From the NCBI GenBank assembly GCA_005881595.1, contig VBBY01000005.1, forward strand, positions 21,449 to 85,448: DNA of 64,000 nt. The letters run 5' to 3'. A program made the position numbers and the translations under genes. Source of the DNA: Betaproteobacteria bacterium (GTDB taxonomy: Bacteria > Pseudomonadota > Gammaproteobacteria > Burkholderiales > SG8-39). The notes under the pieces were generated by a model. The model did no database searches and was not told the origin of the DNA. It saw nothing but the letters and a program-made list of their open reading frames with translations. Positions within the stretch are counted from its first letter, which is position 1, and each line of letters starts with the position of its first letter. Positions 44,109 to 54,139 of the stretch are shown in pieces.

Positions 44109-45398
44109 ATGGAAAAGATGACGACCGTCAAGCTGCCCGATGGCCGCAGCCTGGAATTTCCCCTGCTCGCCGGCAGCATGGGGCCCCAGGTGATCGATAT
44201 CCGCACGCTGTATGCGAAGTCGGGAATGTTCACCTACGACCCGGGCTACCTGTCGACTGCGAGCTGCAGCTCGGCGATTACCTTCATCGACGGCGATGCC
44301 GGCGTGCTGCTGTATCGCGGCTACCCGATCGAGCAGCTCGCGCAGCACTGCGACTTCCTCGAGGTGTGCTATCTGCTGCTTAACGGCGAGCTGCCCAACC
44401 GCAAGCAGAAGAACGAATTCGTCGGCATCGTCACGCATCACACGATGGTGCACGAGCAGCTGGCGCGGCTGTACCAGGGGTTCCGGCGCGACGCGCACCC
44501 GATGGCGGTGATGGTCGGGGTGGTGGGAGCGCTTTCGGCGTTCTACCACGACGCGCTCGATATCAGCAATTCGCAGCACCGCACCATCTCGGCGTTCCGG
44601 CTGATCGCGAAGATGCCGACCATCGTCGCCATGTCGCACAAGTACTCGGTGGGGCAGCCGTTCATCTACCCGCGCAACGACCTGTCGTACACGGCCAATT
44701 TCATGCGCATGATGTTCGCCGTGCCGGCCGAGGAGTACAAGGTCAACGACGTGCTGGTGCGCGCGATGGACCGCATCTTCCTGCTGCATGCGGATCACGA
44801 GCAGAACGCGTCGACCTCGACGGTGCGCCTGTGCGGCTCATCGGGCGCGAACCCGTACGCCTGCATCGCCGCCGGCATCGCCTCGCTCTGGGGGCCGGCG
44901 CACGGCGGCGCGAACGAGGCCGCTCTCCAGATGCTGGAGGAGATCGGCGACGTCTCGAAGGTCCCCGAGTTCATCAGCAAGGTGAAGGACAAGAATTCCG
45001 GCGTGCGCCTGATGGGCTTCGGCCACCGCGTGTACAAGAACTACGACCCGCGCGCGAAATTGATGCGCGAGACCTGCTACGAGGTGCTGAACGAGCTCGG
45101 GCTGCGCGACGATCGCCTGTTCAAGCTCGCCATCGCGCTGGAGAAGATCGCTCTGGAAGATGATTATTTTGTCTCTAGAAAGTTATATCCCAATGTGGAC
45201 TTCTATTCCGGGATCGTGCAGCGCGCGCTCGGCATCCCGGTCGCCATGTTCACCTGCATCTTCTCGCTCGCGCGCACCGTGGGCTGGATCGCGCAGTGGC
45301 AGGAGATGATCTCGGATCCAGAGTACAAGATCGGGCGCCCGCGCCAGCTCTACCAGGGCCCGACCAAGCGCGACGTCAAGCCGATCGACAAGAGATAA
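44109..45398 (+). CDS. gltA: Citrate synthase, type II
   Basis: 429-residue TCA cycle citrate synthase of the long gram-negative form, which is usually NADH-regulated. Catalytic residues are in [27 protein letters not shown] and the [12 protein letters not shown] region; RPRQLYQGP ends the fold. Distinct from the shorter PrpC at 37592. It follows sdhE by 12 bases. Confidence 0.98.
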   Translation: MEKMTTVKLPDGRSLEFPLLAGSMGPQVIDIRTLYAKSGMFTYDPGYLSTASCSSAITFIDGDAGVLLYRGYPIEQLAQHCDFLEVCYLLLNGELPNRKQKNEFVGIVTHHTMVHEQLARLYQGFRRDAHPMAVMVGVVGALSAFYHDALDISNSQHRTISAFRLIAKMPTIVAMSHKYSVGQPFIYPRNDLSYTANFMRMMFAVPAEEYKVNDVLVRAMDRIFLLHADHEQNASTSTVRLCGSSGANPYACIAAGIASLWGPAHGGANEAALQMLEEIGDVSKVPEFISKVKDKNSGVRLMGFGHRVYKNYDPRAKLMRETCYEVLNELGLRDDRLFKLAIALEKIALEDDYFVSRKLYPNVDFYSGIVQRALGIPVAMFTCIFSLARTVGWIAQWQEMISDPEYKIGRPRQLYQGPTKRDVKPIDKR

Positions 45399-45401
45399 GC
45401 C

Positions 45402-48242
45402 ATGGCAACCGTGATGCGCCAGTTCCTCGACAACTCTTACCTGTACGGCGCCAACGCGAGCTTCATCGAGGACCTGTACGAGAAGTACCTGGTGAACCCG
45501 CAGTCCGTCGCCGAGGCATGGCGCGAGTACTTCGACCGCATCCAGGTGCTGCCCGGAAACGCCGCCAAGGATGTGGCGCACGCGCCGGTGGTCGAATCCT
45601 TCGTGCAGCGCGCGAAGGCCGGCCAGCTGGGAGGGCAGGCGAGGACCCTGCCGGCGGAGCCGGTGACGCCAGAGCGGCTGCAGGTCGCGGCGCTGCTGCT
45701 GGTGACCGCGTACCGCATCGCCGGCTCGCGCTGGGCGACGGTCGATCCGCTCAAGCGCATGCCGCGGCCCAGCATCCCGGAGCTCGAGGCGGGGTTCTAC
45801 GATCTCAGCGAGGCGGATCTCGATCAGACCGTGAACGCCGGGTCGTTCGTGGGCCTGGACAGGACGTCCTTGAGAAATCTGCTGCAGGCGTTACGCGACA
45901 CTTATTGCCGCAATATCGGTTTCGAGTACATGTTCATCAGCGAGCGCGCGCAGCGGCAGTGGATCCAGGAGCGCATCGAGCCGATGCGCGCCACGCCGGA
46001 GTTCCCGCCAGAGCAGAAAAAGCGCCTGCTGCAGAAGCTCACCGAGGCGGAGCAGCTCGAGCGCTATCTGCATACCCGCTACGTCGGCCAGAAGCGCTTC
46101 TCGCTGGAGGGCGGCGAGAGCCTGATCCCGTCGATCGACGAGCTGATCCAGCGCGCCGGCGGCAACGGCGTGCAGGAGATGGTGATCGGCATGGCGCACC
46201 GCGGGCGGCTCAACGTGCTGGTCAACGTGCTGGGCAAGATGCCGAAGGACCTGTTCCTCGAGTTCGAGGGCAGGCAGGCTTCCGAGCTGCCCTCCGGAGA
46301 CGTGAAATACCACAACGGGTTCTCCTCGGACATCTCGACGAGCGGCGGCCCGGTGCACATCTCGCTCGCGTTCAATCCCTCCCACCTGGAGATCGTGGAC
46401 CCGGTGGTGGAGGGCTCGGTGCGGGCGCGCCAGCGCCGGCGCGACGACAAGACCGGCGACCAGGTGATGCCCGTTCTCCTGCACGGCGACGCCGCATTCG
46501 CGGCGCAGGGCGTGGTGATGGAGACGCTGAACCTGTCGGGCACGCGCGGCTTCGGCACCGGCGGCACCGTGCATCTCATCATCAACAACCAGATCGGCTT
46601 CACCACCTCCGATCCGCGCGACACGCGCTCGACCATCTACTGCACCGACGTGGCGAAAATGGTCGAGGCGCCGATCTTCCACGTCAACGGCGACGACCCG
46701 GAGGCGGTGCTGTTCATCACCCAGCTGGCGCTCGATTTCCGCCAGAAGTTCCACAAGGACGTGGTGATCGACATCGTCTGCTTCCGCAAGCTTGGGCACA
46801 ACGAGCAGGACGAGCCGTTGATCACGCAGCCGCTGATGTACAAGAAGATCGCGCAGCATCCGGGCACGCGCAGGCTCTACGCCGACAAGCTGCTCGCGCA
46901 GGGCGTGATCGCGCCCGAGGAGCCCGAGGCGCTGATCAAGCAGTACCGCGCCATGCTGGATGCCGGGCAGCAGACGGTCAGCCCGGTGCTCTCCAACTTC
47001 AAGAGCAAGTTCGCGGTCGACTGGGCGCCGTTCCTCAACTCGAAGTGGACCGACGCCGCCGACACGCAGGTGCCGCTGGCGGAGCTGCAAAGGCTGGCAG
47101 AAAGACTTGCGGCCGTGCCTGAAGGCTTCAAGGTACACCCGACGGTGCTGCGCGTGATCGAAAGCCGCAAGCAGATGGCCGAGGGCAAGCTGCCGGTCGA
47201 CTGGGGCATGGCCGAGACGCTCGCCTACGCGTCGCTGCTGGCAAACGGCTACGACGTGAGGCTCTCCGGGCAGGACACGGGACGCGGCACCTTCGCCCAT
47301 CGGCACGCGGTCCTGCACGACCAGGAGCGCGAGCGCTGGGACGAGGGCAGCTACATCCCGCTGCAGAACATCTCCAAGGACCAGGGCGCCTTCGTGGTCA
47401 TCGACTCGGTGCTGTCGGAAGAAGCGGTCCTGGGGTTCGAATACGGGTTCTCGAGCGCGGAACCGAACGCGCTGGTGATCTGGGAGGCGCAGTTCGGCGA
47501 CTTCGCCAACGGCGCCCAGGTGGTGATGGATCAGTTCATCAGCTCGGGCGAGACCAAGTGGGGCCGCGTCTGCGGCCTGACCCAGTACCTGCCGCACGGC
47601 TACGAAGGACAAGGGCCCGAGCACAGCTCCGCGCGGCTCGAGCGTTACCTGCAGCTGTGCGCCGAGCACAACATGCAGGTCTGCGTGCCGACGACCGCGG
47701 CGCAGATCTTCCACCTCGTCAGGCGCCAGATGCTGCGCCCGTTCAGGAAGCCGCTGGTGGTGATGACGCCGAAGTCGCTGCTGCGCAAGAAGGAGGCGTC
47801 CTCGTCGATCCAGGAGCTCGCCGGCGGCTCGTTCCAGACGGTGATCCCGGAGCTCGAGCCGCTCGAGGCGAAAGACGTGAAGCGGATCATCGCCTGCTGC
47901 GGAAAGATCTACTATGACCTCGTCGCGAAGCGAAAGGAGCTGCACAAAACGGATGTGGCGGTAATTCGCCTGGAGCAGCTCTACCCGTTTCCCCACAAGC
48001 AGTTCGAAGCCGAGGTGAAGCGCTACCCGGGAGCGGGCGAAGTCGTGTGGTGCCAGGAGGAGCCGCAGAACCAGGGCGCGTGGTACCAGAGCGGCCACTA
48101 TCTGCGCGAGAACATGCGCGACGAGCAGAAGCTCTGCTATGCGGGCCGTCCGCCGTCCGCATCGCCCGCGAGCGGCTACATGGCGCGGCACAACGAGGCG
48201 CAGAAAGCGCTGGTGGAACAGGCCTTCGGTAAATTCAAATAA
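45402..48242 (+). CDS. sucA: 2-oxoglutarate dehydrogenase E1 component
   Basis: 946-residue thiamine-diphosphate enzyme. The N-terminal NSYLYGANASFIEDLYEKYL binds the E2 core. Family motifs are IGMAHRGRLNVLVNVLGK, GDAAFAAQGVVMETLNLS, HVNGDDPEAV, FRKLGHNEQDEP and QYLPHGYEGQGPEHSSARLERYLQL. Complete length. It starts three bases after gltA. A terminator-like hairpin lies just after its stop, before sucB. Confidence 0.98.
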   Translation: MATVMRQFLDNSYLYGANASFIEDLYEKYLVNPQSVAEAWREYFDRIQVLPGNAAKDVAHAPVVESFVQRAKAGQLGGQARTLPAEPVTPERLQVAALLLVTAYRIAGSRWATVDPLKRMPRPSIPELEAGFYDLSEADLDQTVNAGSFVGLDRTSLRNLLQALRDTYCRNIGFEYMFISERAQRQWIQERIEPMRATPEFPPEQKKRLLQKLTEAEQLERYLHTRYVGQKRFSLEGGESLIPSIDELIQRAGGNGVQEMVIGMAHRGRLNVLVNVLGKMPKDLFLEFEGRQASELPSGDVKYHNGFSSDISTSGGPVHISLAFNPSHLEIVDPVVEGSVRARQRRRDDKTGDQVMPVLLHGDAAFAAQGVVMETLNLSGTRGFGTGGTVHLIINNQIGFTTSDPRDTRSTIYCTDVAKMVEAPIFHVNGDDPEAVLFITQLALDFRQKFHKDVVIDIVCFRKLGHNEQDEPLITQPLMYKKIAQHPGTRRLYADKLLAQGVIAPEEPEALIKQYRAMLDAGQQTVSPVLSNFKSKFAVDWAPFLNSKWTDAADTQVPLAELQRLAERLAAVPEGFKVHPTVLRVIESRKQMAEGKLPVDWGMAETLAYASLLANGYDVRLSGQDTGRGTFAHRHAVLHDQERERWDEGSYIPLQNISKDQGAFVVIDSVLSEEAVLGFEYGFSSAEPNALVIWEAQFGDFANGAQVVMDQFISSGETKWGRVCGLTQYLPHGYEGQGPEHSSARLERYLQLCAEHNMQVCVPTTAAQIFHLVRRQMLRPFRKPLVVMTPKSLLRKKEASSSIQELAGGSFQTVIPELEPLEAKDVKRIIACCGKIYYDLVAKRKELHKTDVAVIRLEQLYPFPHKQFEAEVKRYPGAGEVVWCQEEPQNQGAWYQSGHYLRENMRDEQKLCYAGRPPSASPASGYMARHNEAQKALVEQAFGKFK

Positions 48243-48257
48243 ACCTGATTTCGCAAC

Positions 48258-48281
48258 CCGGCGCGTTACGCGCTGGTTTTT
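48258..48281 (+). terminator. Intrinsic terminator-like hairpin between sucA and sucB
   Basis: An 8-bp GC-rich stem (48258-48265 with 48269-48276, one G-T pair) closes a TTA loop and is followed at once by TTTTT (48277-48281). It begins 16 bases after the sucA stop. Inside an operon this could cause partial termination or stabilise the upstream mRNA. The rest of the 93-base gap contains a short direct repeat, tttcgcaac[ct]cgg, on both sides of the stem. Confidence 0.6.
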
Positions 48282-48335
48282 CGCAACTCGGCGGAAGCTC
48301 AGCGGAAGCCGAGGAAAAATCAAACGGGAGCAACG

Positions 48336-49526
48336 ATGATCATCGAAGTGAAGGTGCCGCAGCTGTCGGAGTCGGTCGCCGAGGCGACGCTGCTCGACTG
48401 GCACAAGAAGGAAGGCGAGCCGGTCTCGCGCGACGAGACCCTGATCGACATCGAGACCGACAAGGTGGTGCTCGAGCTGCCGGCGCCCTCCGACGGCGTG
48501 CTCGTCAAGATCCTGAAGAACAGCCGCGACCCGGTGACCTCGGGCGACGTCATCGCGCAGATCGATACCGACGCGAAGGCCGCCGCAGCCCCGGCTCGCG
48601 AGAAAAAATCCGCTCCCGAAAAGAGCAAGACCGCCCCTCCGGTGATGCCCGCCGCCCAGAAAATCGCGGCGGAGCAGGGCATCGATGCCTCGAAGATCGC
48701 CGGCACGGGCCGCGACGGACGGGTCACCAAGGGCGACGTGCTCGAGCAGGCGGCAAAAGCTCCCGCCGCAAGACCGGCTCTTCAGCAGCCCGCGCCGCCG
48801 GTCGATATCGAGGCTCTTCTCTCGGGCCGGCCGGAGCAGCGCGTGCCGATGTCGCGCCTGCGCCAGCGCGTCGCCGAGCGCCTGGTGCAGTCGCAACACA
48901 CCGCCGCGATCCTCACCACGTTCAACGAAGTCAACATGGCACCGGTGATCGAGCTGCGCAAGAAATACCAGGAGCGCTTCGAGAAGGAGCACGGCGTGCG
49001 CCTCGGTTTCATGTCCTTTTTCGTCAAGGCCTCGGTGCACGCGCTGAAGCGCTACCCGGTGGCCAACGCCTCGATCGACGGCACCGACATCGTGTACCAC
49101 GGCTACTTCGACATCGGCATCGCGGTCGGCAGCCCGCGCGGCCTGGTGGTGCCGATCCTGCGCGACGCCGACCGCATGAGCTTCGCCGAGATCGAGAAGA
49201 GAATCGCCGACTTCGGCAAGCGCGCCCAGGAGGGCAAGCTGACCATCGAGGAGCTCACCGGCGGCACGTTCTCGATCTCGAACGGCGGCATCTTCGGCTC
49301 GATGCTGTCGACGCCGATCATCAACCCGCCGCAGTCGGCGATCCTCGGGGTGCACGCCACCAGGGAGCGCGCGGTGGTCGAGAACGGCCAGATCGTGGCG
49401 CGCCCGATGAACTATCTCGCGCTGTCGTACGACCACCGCATCATCGACGGCCGGGAAGCGGTTTTGTGCCTGGTCGGTATTAAAGAAGCCCTGGAAGATC
49501 CTGCCCGCCTGATCCTGGAGATATGA
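48336..49526 (+). CDS. sucB: 2-oxoglutarate dehydrogenase E2 component (dihydrolipoyl succinyltransferase)
   Basis: 396 residues. One lipoyl domain (about 2-77) with the modified Lys in [10 protein letters not shown], an Ala/Pro/Lys linker, an E3/E1-binding domain ([19 protein letters not shown]) and the catalytic core ending in [12 protein letters not shown], which carries the active-site His and Asp. GGGAG precedes the start. Its stop overlaps lpd. Confidence 0.98.
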   Translation: MIIEVKVPQLSESVAEATLLDWHKKEGEPVSRDETLIDIETDKVVLELPAPSDGVLVKILKNSRDPVTSGDVIAQIDTDAKAAAAPAREKKSAPEKSKTAPPVMPAAQKIAAEQGIDASKIAGTGRDGRVTKGDVLEQAAKAPAARPALQQPAPPVDIEALLSGRPEQRVPMSRLRQRVAERLVQSQHTAAILTTFNEVNMAPVIELRKKYQERFEKEHGVRLGFMSFFVKASVHALKRYPVANASIDGTDIVYHGYFDIGIAVGSPRGLVVPILRDADRMSFAEIEKRIADFGKRAQEGKLTIEELTGGTFSISNGGIFGSMLSTPIINPPQSAILGVHATRERAVVENGQIVARPMNYLALSYDHRIIDGREAVLCLVGIKEALEDPARLILEI

Positions 49527-50938
49527 AGTCCTTCGATGTCGTCGTGATCGGCGCGGGGCCCGCGGGCTACATCGCCGCGATCCGCGCCGCGCAGCTCGGG
49601 CTCGCCACCGCCTGCGTGGAGGAATGGAAAACGCCCAGGGGCGAATACGCGCTCGGCGGCACCTGCCTCAACGTCGGCTGCATCCCGTCGAAAGCGCTGC
49701 TCGAGTCCTCGGAAAACTACGCGCGCGTGCTGCACCAGTTCAAGGCGCACGGCATCACCGCGAGCGGCGTGAAGCTCGAGCTGAAGACGATGCTCGACAG
49801 GAAGGACAGGATCGTCAGCCGGATGACCAGCGGGGTTGCCGGCCTGTTCAAGAAGAACAAGATCACCTGGCTGCAAGGACATGGCCGGCTAGTTTCCGGT
49901 GGGACAAGCTGGAAAATCGACGTGGAGGGAGAGGCGATTGAGGCAAAGCACGTCATCATCGCCACCGGATCGAAAGCCAGGCACCTGCCGGGGGTCGCGG
50001 TCGACAACAAGACGATCTGCGACAACGAAGGCGCGCTCGCTTTCGACTCGGTGCCCGAGCGGCTCGGCGTGATCGGCGCCGGCGTGGTCGGCCTCGAGCT
50101 CGGCAGCGTGTGGCGCCGGCTCGGCGCGAAGGTAAAGGTACTGGAGGCGCTGCCGGCGTTCCTCGGCGCCGCCGATGAGGCCGTGGCCCAGGAAGCCTGG
50201 AAGCAATTCACCAAGAACCAGGGCCTGGAGATCGAGCTGGGGGCGACGATTTCCAAGGTTGTTCAACAAAAGAAATATGTGTCAATTCAATATACTGGAT
50301 CAGATAATTCGAGCAAAAGCTTTGAATGTGACCGGCTGATCGTTTCAGTCGGCCGCGTGCCCAACACCGATGGCCTGGGCGCCGAGAATGTCGGCCTCAA
50401 GCTGGACGCCAAGGGCTTCATCGAGGTCGACCAGAACTGCCGCACCGGCCTGCCGCGCGTCTACGCCGTCGGTGACGTGGTGCGCGGGCCGATGCTCGCG
50501 CACAAGGGCGAGGACGAGGGCGTGATGGTGGCCGAGATCATCGCCGGGCAGCGCGGCCACGTGAACTACGACGCCATCCCGTGGGTGATCTACACCGCCC
50601 CGGAGATCGCCTGGGTCGGCAAGACCGAGCAGCAGCTGAAGTCCGAAGGCGTCGCCTACAGGGCAGGGCGCTTCCCGTTCGCCTACAACGGCCGCGCGCT
50701 CGGCCGCGAAGAGCCCGAGGGCTTCGTCAAGATCCTCGCCGACGCGAGGACCGATCGCATCCTCGGCGTGCACTCGATCGGCGGCCTGGCGAGCGAGCTG
50801 ATCGCCGAGGCGGTGGTGGCGATCGAGTTCGGCGCCTCCTCCGAGGACATCGCGCGCATCTGCCATGCGCACCCGTCGATGTCGGAAGTGACGCGCGAGG
50901 CGGCGCTCGCCGTCGACAAGCGCTCGCTGAACGGCTGA
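49523..50938 (+). CDS. lpd: Dihydrolipoyl dehydrogenase (E3)
   Basis: 471-residue FAD/NAD disulfide oxidoreductase. FAD motif [19 protein letters not shown], redox pair in [16 protein letters not shown] motif [19 protein letters not shown] motif [16 protein letters not shown] and the catalytic His in [13 protein letters not shown] overlap with sucB and TGATG with zapE. A short AT-richer patch near 50260-50340 stands out from the GC-rich surroundings but the frame is intact. Confidence 0.98.
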   Translation: MKSFDVVVIGAGPAGYIAAIRAAQLGLATACVEEWKTPRGEYALGGTCLNVGCIPSKALLESSENYARVLHQFKAHGITASGVKLELKTMLDRKDRIVSRMTSGVAGLFKKNKITWLQGHGRLVSGGTSWKIDVEGEAIEAKHVIIATGSKARHLPGVAVDNKTICDNEGALAFDSVPERLGVIGAGVVGLELGSVWRRLGAKVKVLEALPAFLGAADEAVAQEAWKQFTKNQGLEIELGATISKVVQQKKYVSIQYTGSDNSSKSFECDRLIVSVGRVPNTDGLGAENVGLKLDAKGFIEVDQNCRTGLPRVYAVGDVVRGPMLAHKGEDEGVMVAEIIAGQRGHVNYDAIPWVIYTAPEIAWVGKTEQQLKSEGVAYRAGRFPFAYNGRALGREEPEGFVKILADARTDRILGVHSIGGLASELIAEAVVAIEFGASSEDIARICHAHPSMSEVTREAALAVDKRSLNG

Positions 50939-52047
50939 TGCAGGATGTCGTTGCGCTCTATGAGCAAAGTCTCGCGCGCCGGGGGTTCGTCTCGGACTCG
51001 TCGCAATGGCGCGCGGTCGAGCGCCTGCAGCAGCTGTACGAGGAGTGGACCGCCTACAAGGCGCGGCGCAGCACCCGCCTGAAGCGCCTGCTGGTCAGGC
51101 CGGCGCTGCCGAAAGGGGTCTACCTGTGGGGCGCCGTCGGGCGGGGCAAGAGCTTCCTAATGGACAGCTTCTACCTGTGCGTGCCGCTGGTGCGCAAGCG
51201 CCGCGTCCACTTCCACTACTTCATGCGCGAGATCCATCGCGAGCTCGACGCTCTGAAGGGCACCGAGGATCCGATCGCCGCGCTCGCCGAGCGCACCGCC
51301 CGGCGCTGCCGGCTGATCTGCTTCGACGAGTTTCACGTCTCGGACATCGCCGACGCGATGATCCTCGGCCGCTACCTGAAGAAGGTGATGGAGCGCGGCG
51401 TCGTGCTCTGCATGACGAGCAACTACCACCCCGACCGCCTCTACGAGGACGGTCTGCAGCGCGACCGCTTCCTGCCGGCGATCGGGCTGATCAAGAGCCG
51501 GCTCGACCTGGTCGAGGTCGACGGCGGGCTCGATTACCGGCGCCGCAAGATGGAGCGGCTCAAGGTCTATCACGCCGGCCCGGGCAGCGAGGCGGAGCTG
51601 GAGCGCATCTTTTCAGATTTGCGGGACGTCGAGGAGGAAAAGCACCCGCTGGACGTGGAAGAGCGCAGCATTGCCTACCGCAGGCGCGCCGGCGGCCTGG
51701 TGTGGTTCGATTTCGCGGTGCTGTGCGGCGGGCCGCGCTCCTATGCCGACTATGTCGAGCTCGCCAGGCGCTTCCACAGCGTGATCCTGTCGGGCGTGCC
51801 GAAAATGTCGTCGCGCAATGCCGACGCCGCGCGGCGCTTCACCTGGCTGGTCGATGTGCTCTACGATGAACGGGTCAAGCTCATCGTATCGGCCGAGGCG
51901 CAGCCCGAGGCGCTCTACCCCGAGGGGACCCACAGCGCGGAGTTCGCCCGCGCCGCGAGCCGCCTCCACGAGATGCAGTCGTCCGATTATCTGCAGAGCG
52001 AGCGCAGGAGGGCCAGTGGACAAGTTCAAGGCATACCAGCTCACTGA
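50938..52047 (+). CDS. zapE: AFG1-like ATPase, cell division protein ZapE family
   Basis: 369-residue AAA-type ATPase. Walker A is GAVGRGKSFLMDSFY and Walker B is LICFDEFHVSDIADAM, followed by sensor MTSNYHPD and the arginine-rich RFTWLVDVLYDERVKL. E. coli ZapE acts at the Z ring, while mitochondrial Afg1 helps respiratory complex turnover; placement after the TCA operon fits the second idea in this group (inference). The last 32 bases overlap the next gene. Confidence 0.95.
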   Translation: MQDVVALYEQSLARRGFVSDSSQWRAVERLQQLYEEWTAYKARRSTRLKRLLVRPALPKGVYLWGAVGRGKSFLMDSFYLCVPLVRKRRVHFHYFMREIHRELDALKGTEDPIAALAERTARRCRLICFDEFHVSDIADAMILGRYLKKVMERGVVLCMTSNYHPDRLYEDGLQRDRFLPAIGLIKSRLDLVEVDGGLDYRRRKMERLKVYHAGPGSEAELERIFSDLRDVEEEKHPLDVEERSIAYRRRAGGLVWFDFAVLCGGPRSYADYVELARRFHSVILSGVPKMSSRNADAARRFTWLVDVLYDERVKLIVSAEAQPEALYPEGTHSAEFARAASRLHEMQSSDYLQSERRRASGQVQGIPAH

Positions 52048-53014
52048 GACGCCGGACAAGAAGATCCGCGCGGAATTCGTCGAGCGCTCGCTCGACGAGC
52101 TGGATCCGGGCGAGGTCGTGGTGCGCGTGGCGAACTCGGACGTCAACTACAAGGACGCGCTCGCCGCCACCGGCAAAGGCAAGATCCTGCGCCGCGCGTC
52201 GTGCATCGGCGGCATCGACTTCTCGGGCACGGTCGTTTCGTCGGCCGATGCGCGCTTCGCCAAGGGCGACGCAGTGCTCGCCGTGGGCTATGACCTCGGC
52301 GTCGCGCACGACGGCGGCTACGCTGAGTACGCGCGCGTGCCGGCCGAATGGCTCAGCAAGCTGCCGAAGGGAATGTCGCTGTGGGACGCGATGGCGTTCG
52401 GCACCGCCGGCTTCACCGCCGGCATCGGCATCGTGCGCATGGAGCAGAACGGGCTCAAGCCGCAGAGCGGGCCGGTGATCGTCGACGGCGCCACCGGCGG
52501 CGTCGGCTCGATCGCCATTGCGGCGCTGGCCAGGCTCGGCTATCACGTCGTCGCGCTGACCGGAAAGGAATCCGAATCCGACTGGTTGAAGAAGCTGGGC
52601 GCCAAGGAAATTCTTCTGCGCAACAACCTCAATCTCGAGAAAATCAAACCCCTCGACAAGGCCACCTGGGCCGGCGCCGTCGACAACCTCGGCGGCGAGG
52701 CCCTCGCCTGGATGGCGAGCACGATGAAGGTGAACGGCGTGATCGCGTCGATCGGCCTCGCCGCGAGCCCGAGCCTCAACACGACGGTGCTGCCCTTCAT
52801 CCTGCGCGGCGTGAGCCTGCTCGGCATCAACTCGACCGACAGTCCCGGGCCCGAGCTGCGCCGCGAGGTCTGGCGCCGGCTCGCCACCGACCTGCGCCCG
52901 CCTCTGCTCAAGGAGATGTGCCGTACGATTCCGTTCAGCCAGCTGCCCGCGGCGTTCGACGATTTCATCCAGGGAAAGGTGAATCGCAGGATCGTCGTCG
53001 ACCTGGCGGAATAG
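52016..53014 (+). CDS. Acrylyl-CoA reductase-like MDR oxidoreductase (AcuI/YhdH family)
   Basis: 332-residue NADPH-dependent medium-chain reductase without zinc ligands. The start is a GTG with a perfect AGGAGG site, inside the end of zapE. Motifs are ANSDVNYKDALAATGKG, GGIDFSGTVVSS, the nucleotide loop VDGATGGVGSIA and LLGINSTDSPG near the end. YhdH/AcuI enzymes reduce acryloyl-CoA to propionyl-CoA. Nearby prpE and the methylcitrate operon fit that role, which is inferred. Confidence 0.9.
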   Translation: MDKFKAYQLTETPDKKIRAEFVERSLDELDPGEVVVRVANSDVNYKDALAATGKGKILRRASCIGGIDFSGTVVSSADARFAKGDAVLAVGYDLGVAHDGGYAEYARVPAEWLSKLPKGMSLWDAMAFGTAGFTAGIGIVRMEQNGLKPQSGPVIVDGATGGVGSIAIAALARLGYHVVALTGKESESDWLKKLGAKEILLRNNLNLEKIKPLDKATWAGAVDNLGGEALAWMASTMKVNGVIASIGLAASPSLNTTVLPFILRGVSLLGINSTDSPGPELRREVWRRLATDLRPPLLKEMCRTIPFSQLPAAFDDFIQGKVNRRIVVDLAE

Positions 53015-53045
53015 GCGGGGACCCACGGATCTACCCGAAAGGCGC

Positions 53046-54107
53046 GTGCTCGTCATCGATGACTCGAGGTTCGTCCGCAAGACGTTCGCGAGCATCCTGG
53101 GCGCGTCGTTCGCGGTGCGCGAGGAAGCCGACGGCGAGGCGGGCTGGGAGGCGGTCCGTACCGATCCGTCGATCGTCATGGTGTTCACCGACCTCGACAT
53201 GCCGAAGCTCGACGGCTTCGAGCTGCTAGAGCGCATCCGCAGCTCGAGCGATCCCCGCATCCGCGAGCTGCCGGTGGTGGCGATCTCCGGCAACCGGGAG
53301 GAGGCGAACAAGAAGCGCGCAGCCAGCGCGGGGGCAAACGATTTCATCGACAAGTCGGCCGATGGCTCAGAGGTCCTGTCGCGCATCCAGAACCTGCTGC
53401 GCCTGGTGAGGACCAGCCGGGAGCTCGAGGCGAGCCAGGCGGCGCTCGCGCAAAGCACCACGCACGATCCGGTCACCGGCACCCTGACGCCGCATTATCT
53501 GCTCACCGAAGGGCGCAAGCATTTTTCGCACGCGCGCCGTCACGGCGCGCAGCTCTCGGTCATGGCATTGCGCATCGACAGCTACGGCGATCTTGCGAGT
53601 CAGGTCGGCAAGGAAACCGCCGAGCAGCTGCTGGCGCGGATCGCGAACATGGTGACCGCGAACCTGCGCGCCGAGGATTCCGTCAGCCGCACGGCCGAGG
53701 CCACCTTCATGATCGTCTCGATGGGCACCGGCCCGCCGCAGATGCTCGCTTTCGCACGCCGCCTGCGCGGGCAGCTGGAAGGCGCGCACGTCACCTGGCG
53801 CGGCCAGCCGGTCCGCATCACGAGCAGCTTCGGGGCGGCTTCGCTCAGCATCGACGCGGTGGGCTCGATCGAGGAGCTGATGCGCGCCGCGATGCAGCGG
53901 CTCCAGGCAGCCAGCCGCCAGGCCGAGCCTATCGTCGGGTACGAGGAGGCCAGGCCAAGCGGGCCAGCGACCTTGCCGGGCGACATCGAGCGCGCGCTGC
54001 TGGTGCTGGAGCAAACCGATCCGCAGCCCCTGGGCGACCTGGCGGGCGAGGTGGCGAAACGCCTGCTGCGGATCGTCGAGCTGTTCAGGAGAAAAAAGCC
54101 GGGGTAA
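53046..54107 (+). CDS. Response regulator with degenerate GGDEF-like output domain
   Basis: 353 residues. The receiver domain is about 1-120, with acidic pocket DD5-6, phospho-acceptor Asp49 (FTDLDMP) and a conserved Lys replaced or shifted (NDFIDKS). A linker leads to a diguanylate-cyclase-like fold (THDPVTGTLTPHYLL to about residue 290). The GGDEF site reads RTAEATF at 215-221, so catalysis is very unlikely. A short C-terminal helix ends in RRKKPG. The GTG at 53046 leaves almost nothing before the first beta strand. No sensor kinase is adjacent. Confidence 0.85.
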   Translation: MLVIDDSRFVRKTFASILGASFAVREEADGEAGWEAVRTDPSIVMVFTDLDMPKLDGFELLERIRSSSDPRIRELPVVAISGNREEANKKRAASAGANDFIDKSADGSEVLSRIQNLLRLVRTSRELEASQAALAQSTTHDPVTGTLTPHYLLTEGRKHFSHARRHGAQLSVMALRIDSYGDLASQVGKETAEQLLARIANMVTANLRAEDSVSRTAEATFMIVSMGTGPPQMLAFARRLRGQLEGAHVTWRGQPVRITSSFGAASLSIDAVGSIEELMRAAMQRLQAASRQAEPIVGYEEARPSGPATLPGDIERALLVLEQTDPQPLGDLAGEVAKRLLRIVELFRRKKPG

Positions 54108-54139
54108 GGCTTTACACTAGCGGCGCAAGGAGGAGACGG

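Noticed and set aside
45891..49436. Very long open frame on the minus strand (over 1100 codons) across sucA and sucB
   Set aside because: It is antisense to genes with certain function and arises from high GC at third positions; its translation is rich in Arg, His and Leu with no domain.
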